From: CAZQEZ01 sp964592475
Lineage (GTDB): Bacteria; Bacteroidota; Bacteroidia; Cytophagales; Cyclobacteriaceae
Direction: 5' to 3'
Assembly: GCA_964592475.1 (NCBI GenBank)
Contig: CAZQEZ010000060.1
Location: 1-26,859, forward strand
DNA length: 26,859 nt
Part shown: positions 24,387 through 26,859 of the stretch, piece by piece
How the letters are laid out: each line of letters opens with the position of its first letter
Position numbering within the stretch: the stretch's first letter is position 1
Notes under the pieces: model-generated
Seen by the model: only the letters and a program-made list of their open reading frames with translations
Told to the model about the DNA's origin: nothing
Database searches by the model: none
Made by a program: the position numbers and the translations under genes

Positions 24387-24845
24387 ATGAAGTATTTCAA
24401 ACTATTCTACTTTCTCTTAACCCTTGTTGTTGCCGCTCTCTGGTCAGGATGCAGCGAAAATGAAGGTGAGGAAGAGAGCCTCCAACCTGTATCTGTAACT
24501 GCTCAAGACCTCAACGGAACATTCTTGATCACCAGCTTTATTGACGAAGGCGCAGAAATTGTTAATGAATTTGGAAATAATACGGAAATAGAGATATCTT
24601 CAAATAAAGGATTATTTTTTCCTAACACCAGTTTTTATGGTCTTTGGGACTTTGGCGATGACAATTCTGAAATAGTAATTGAAATAAGTGTGGGAGATCC
24701 TCCTTTTGATAATTTTGAGAATGAGTGGGTAATAGTTAAGTATGAAAATGATGAACTTTGGCTTTATGATAATGATTACTTTGCTGATGAAGATAGCAAT
24801 GGAAATGAAGACCTGGAACAAATAAAACTACGAAAAGTAGAATAA
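24387..24845 (+). CDS. Small lipoprotein, lipocalin-like character (152 aa)
   Basis: A predicted lipoprotein: hydrophobic FYFLLTLVVAALW, lipobox WSGC with lipidation at C22, followed by an acidic linker (SENEGEEE). The mature part begins LNGTFLITSFIDEGAEI and continues as alternating strands (NTEIEISSN, SEIVIEISVG, NEWVIVKYENDELWLYD). This is the pattern of the short lipocalin-like lipoproteins of Bacteroidota, which measure 'tWkltsf.ddG'-type folds. The C-terminus is very rich in Asp/Asn/Glu. No ligand can be assigned. It precedes the rhodanese lipoprotein gene by 48 nt and could share its transcript. Confidence 0.75.
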   Translation: MKYFKLFYFLLTLVVAALWSGCSENEGEEESLQPVSVTAQDLNGTFLITSFIDEGAEIVNEFGNNTEIEISSNKGLFFPNTSFYGLWDFGDDNSEIVIEISVGDPPFDNFENEWVIVKYENDELWLYDNDYFADEDSNGNEDLEQIKLRKVE

Positions 24846-24893
24846 TCTATTCATTATTCGGTTTACTTTCGTAAATATTAATAAATTACTTGT

Positions 24894-25397
24894 ATGAAAA
24901 AGAAAAGCTATTTAGGACTGGCACTACACTTATGTTTAATTATACCTGGTTGCGGACAAATGACCTTTGAAAAAAAACTTGAAAGCTTATATAAAAACAC
25001 GGTGCCTCTAATAAAACCAGCAGAACTACTTGCAAAGCAAAGCGGCAATGATCAGATATTTATTTTAGATACCAGAGATTCGGATGAATTTCAAGTAAGT
25101 CATCTCAAAGATGCTCGCTTGGTAGGTTATGAAAATTTTGAAATTGAAAGCTTAAATCAAATACCCAAAGATGCTGAAATTATAGTGTATTGCTCGGTAG
25201 GCTACAGAAGTGAAAGGGTAGGTGAAGAATTGCTGAAAAACGGTTATACCGATGTTAAAAATCTTTACGGAGGTCTTTTTGAATGGAAAAATCAAAACCT
25301 GGAAGTATATAACTCCAATCAGCAACCTACGGATAGTGTTCATACTTATAATAAAAATTGGTCGAAATGGTTGAAACAGGGAATAAAAGTTTACTAA
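24894..25397 (+). CDS. Lipoprotein rhodanese-domain sulfurtransferase
   Basis: A 167-residue single-domain rhodanese with an N-terminal lipoprotein signal (LALHLCLIIPGC, C20), so it should be tethered in the envelope. The rhodanese fold covers about 37-140: DTRDSDEFQVSHLKDARLVG, the active-site loop YCSVGYRS with catalytic C100, and VKNLYGGLFEWK. A six-residue loop of this kind takes sulfur substrates; redox or metal-related roles are also known for secreted rhodaneses. It overlaps the next gene by 31 nt, so the two are translationally coupled. A TACTTTCG sequence (24873-24880), one base off the -7 consensus, may be its promoter. In Bacteroidota a rhodanese often sits next to arsenosugar genes. 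Confidence 0.88.
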   Translation: MKKKSYLGLALHLCLIIPGCGQMTFEKKLESLYKNTVPLIKPAELLAKQSGNDQIFILDTRDSDEFQVSHLKDARLVGYENFEIESLNQIPKDAEIIVYCSVGYRSERVGEELLKNGYTDVKNLYGGLFEWKNQNLEVYNSNQQPTDSVHTYNKNWSKWLKQGIKVY

Positions 25398-25996
25398 TAA
25401 TATTTGTAAAAAATTTGTACCTGGGCAAAGTAAAAACCAGACTTGCTAAAACGCTAGGTGACGAAAAAGCACTACTGATTTACCAGGAAATGCTACAAAA
25501 AATTAAAGAAACTATTCAATACCTACCGTTTGAAAAAGCAATTTTCTATTCTGATGAAATAGTGAAGGATGATATTTGGGAAAGTAGTAGCTACAAAAAA
25601 TTTGTGCAGGATGGCAAGGATATTGGAGAAAGAATGCAAAACGCTTTCGAAAAAGCATACAATGAAGGCTTCGATAAAATCTCATTAATAGGCAGCGATT
25701 GCTATCAAATAACAAGTAGCATTGTTATGGATTCATTCCGCTTATTAAATGATCACGATGTGGTATTGGGCCCCTCTCAAGATGGAGGATATTATTTAAT
25801 TGCCATGACGGGACTGTACAATGGATTATTTGAGGGTAAAGAATGGAGCACTGACAAAGTATTGGATCAAACCAAGACTGACCTCGAAAGCTATGGGATA
25901 AAACATGCTTTTGTCACAGAATTGAATGATATTGACAATGAGGAAGACCTTAAACAGGTTGCCCCTGAATTATTAAAGAAATACCAATCGGATTAA
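25367..25996 (+). CDS. TIGR04282-type (DUF2064) glycosyltransferase
   Basis: A 209-residue cytoplasmic nucleotide-sugar transferase-like protein with a GT-A/MobA-like fold. Motifs are IIFVKNLYLGKVKTRLAKTLG (phosphate-binding loop), DIGERMQNAF, LIGSDCYQI (metal-binding aspartate; the usual GSDCP has Y instead of P here) and VVLGPSQDGGYYLIAM. TIGR04282 proteins are annotated as arsenosugar-biosynthesis glycosyltransferases, but the family is wider than that pathway. The open frame starts with TTG at 25358; the ATG at 25367 is the better start and leaves a 31-nt overlap with the rhodanese gene. No arsM or arsS gene is in the window. Confidence 0.88.
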   Translation: MVETGNKSLLIIFVKNLYLGKVKTRLAKTLGDEKALLIYQEMLQKIKETIQYLPFEKAIFYSDEIVKDDIWESSSYKKFVQDGKDIGERMQNAFEKAYNEGFDKISLIGSDCYQITSSIVMDSFRLLNDHDVVLGPSQDGGYYLIAMTGLYNGLFEGKEWSTDKVLDQTKTDLESYGIKHAFVTELNDIDNEEDLKQVAPELLKKYQSD

Positions 25997-26260
25997 AGTT
26001 ATCTAAAAAAAGATTGCATATCTACTGCTTCTTGGCACAAAAGTAAACTTTTACTAAAATCATATCCCGAAAATACAACTGCGTGTTTGCTTAATTTTGT
26101 TTTATCAATTAGCAAAAAGAACCACTTATTTAATTAAAACCATGATTCCTAACGTCTGGATATTGACAGTTTCAACTGATCTCTAATCGGTAGTGCTTAA
26201 CAATGTTTTTAAGAGGGATTAAGATTCTCAAGCAAGAAATAAAATAGCCTACATAATGAA
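25997..26260. other. Convergent intergenic region
   Basis: 264 nt between the TIGR04282 gene and the tRNA terminator. It contains only a weak inverted repeat (AAAAGT-AA-ACTTTT, 26039-26052) that might serve as a poor terminator. I see no gene. Confidence 0.4.
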
Positions 26261-26293
26261 AAAAGCCTTACTGGGTGCACCAGTAAGGCTTTT
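26261..26293 (-). terminator. Terminator of tRNA-Ser
   Basis: A perfect 14-bp stem (AAAAGCCTTACTGG at 26261-26274 against 26280-26293) with a GTGCA loop and a U-run on the minus strand. It begins 4 nt past the tRNA 3' end. Confidence 0.9.
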
Positions 26294-26296
26294 GAG

Positions 26297-26381
26297 CAGA
26301 GGAGGAGGGATTCGAACCCCCGGACCCGTGAAGGTCAACGGTTTTCAAGACCGCCGCATTCGACCACTCTGCCACTCCTCT
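26297..26381 (-). tRNA. tRNA-Ser (anticodon UGA)
   Basis: An 85-nt class II tRNA, read on the minus strand. The acceptor AGAGGAG pairs with CTCCTCT, with a G discriminator at 26297. The anticodon loop CTTGAAA gives UGA (26347-26345), reading UCA codons. A long variable arm (GACC...GGGTC) is the serine hallmark, and the T-loop is TTCGAAT. CCA is not encoded. A terminator follows at once. Confidence 0.97.
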
Positions 26382-26494
26382 AGTTAATTGGTCTTTATTA
26401 GCAGGCGTTTAACCTGAGCTTCTTGACAACGATAAAAAAATAATAAAACTCAACCTTTTTCTACTTCACTCGAAGCAACCTAAATTTCAAGATG

Positions 26495-26502
26495 CAAAGT
26501 TA
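26495..26502 (-). promoter_or_regulatory. Putative -7 box of the tRNA-Ser promoter
   Basis: TAACTTTG followed by C on the minus strand matches the TAnnTTTG consensus perfectly and lies about 115 nt upstream of the tRNA. No TTG lies 17-23 nt further upstream, so only the -7 element is supported. Confidence 0.4.
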
Positions 26503-26648
26503 TAAAATATTATAATTAAATAAAATATTTGAATTACTTTTTGAAGCCGTGCTTTTATATTATATCAATGTTACTCAGGCGTTAATAAATTTTGAAATCT
26601 TGCTCATCAAAATCATATGATTTCCAGGAAAAGGTGGGGTAGAAAAGA

Positions 26649-26677
26649 AAAACCTTTTTGAACTACAAAAAGGTTTT
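26649..26677 (-). terminator. Terminator-like hairpin near the right end
   Basis: AAAACCTTTTTG (26649-26660) pairs perfectly with CAAAAAGGTTTT (26666-26677) around AACTA, with T-rich tails on both strands. The orientation suggests the end of a minus-strand gene lying beyond the window, though the plus strand is also possible. Confidence 0.6.
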
Positions 26678-26859
26678 CTTCAATGTTAAACAGGTGTATG
26701 AATAAAATTTGTGTTATGTAAGGATATATACCAATTTGAATAATAAAGTAACCCTGATATGAGAAAAATTTTTAAAAATAATTTTCTCAACTACCTATAC
26801 CTCAGTATTATATGAAATTTCATATTAAATATTGCTATATTTATATAATAGGGTTTTGT

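Larger units (their letters stand above)
26382..26859. other. Gene-free right end
   Basis: 478 nt, AT-rich. It holds the putative tRNA promoter box (26495-26502) and a terminator-like hairpin (26649-26677), listed separately. No ORF of credible length or character is present on either strand. Confidence 0.5.

Overview
The window is AT-rich chromosomal DNA from a member of the Bacteroidota, most likely a free-living, probably marine, Cytophagales-type bacterium. The evidence is: a PorT homologue of the type IX secretion/gliding machinery directly after ubiE (menaquinone methyltransferase); several promoters of the Bacteroidota type (TTTG - about 20 nt - TAnnTTTG); almost no Shine-Dalgarno sequences before genes; many SPII lipoproteins; and a GH43/sulfatase pair of the polysaccharide-degrader type. 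The lineage call is an inference from gene content. It was not checked by a search.

Layout. 1-1265: a CACAGAG-type intergenic repeat remnant, then fbaA (class II aldolase, minus strand) with its terminator. 1525-3470: a CoA-binding protein, ubiE and an overlapping porT. 3709-8154: a secreted GH43 with a C-terminal F5/8C domain and a lipoprotein S1 sulfatase, flanking two unrecognised genes. 8155-10557: a small lipoprotein gene broken by an in-frame TAG, a carotenoid oxygenase with a striking 21-bp palindrome just before its start, and a zinc-ribbon membrane protein. 10744-13977: a promoter and a tightly overlapping three-gene operon (WbuB-like glycosyltransferase, SDR sugar-nucleotide enzyme, WecA/WbpL-like phosphoglycosyltransferase) that should start a lipid-linked glycan. 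14224-15114: a DUF4382 lipoprotein, followed by a perfect bidirectional terminator.

15188-18435 (minus strand): a cob(I)alamin adenosyltransferase gene; then an ilvE promoter and an overlapping operon ilvE - small membrane protein - prfB. prfB carries the classical programmed +1 frameshift, so its product is 358 residues and not the 281 of the downstream frame alone. 18698-19932: an ABC ATPase with no adjacent permease, and an 80-residue orphan. 20251-24283 (minus strand): plsC - gatC - a 1000-residue polytopic TPR protein. 24387-25996: a small lipoprotein, a lipoprotein rhodanese and an overlapping TIGR04282-type glycosyltransferase. 26297-26381: tRNA-Ser(UGA) with its terminator; the remaining right end has no gene I can support.

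Most of the window is housekeeping or conserved Bacteroidota gene content. I found no convincing new multi-gene defence or mobile system. The items most worth a second look are the palindrome at the carotenoid oxygenase start, the SD-dependent prfB frameshift in a lineage that rarely uses SD, the minimal glycan-initiation cassette, the rhodanese-TIGR04282 pair, and the plsC-gatC-TPR operon with its large uncharacterised membrane protein.
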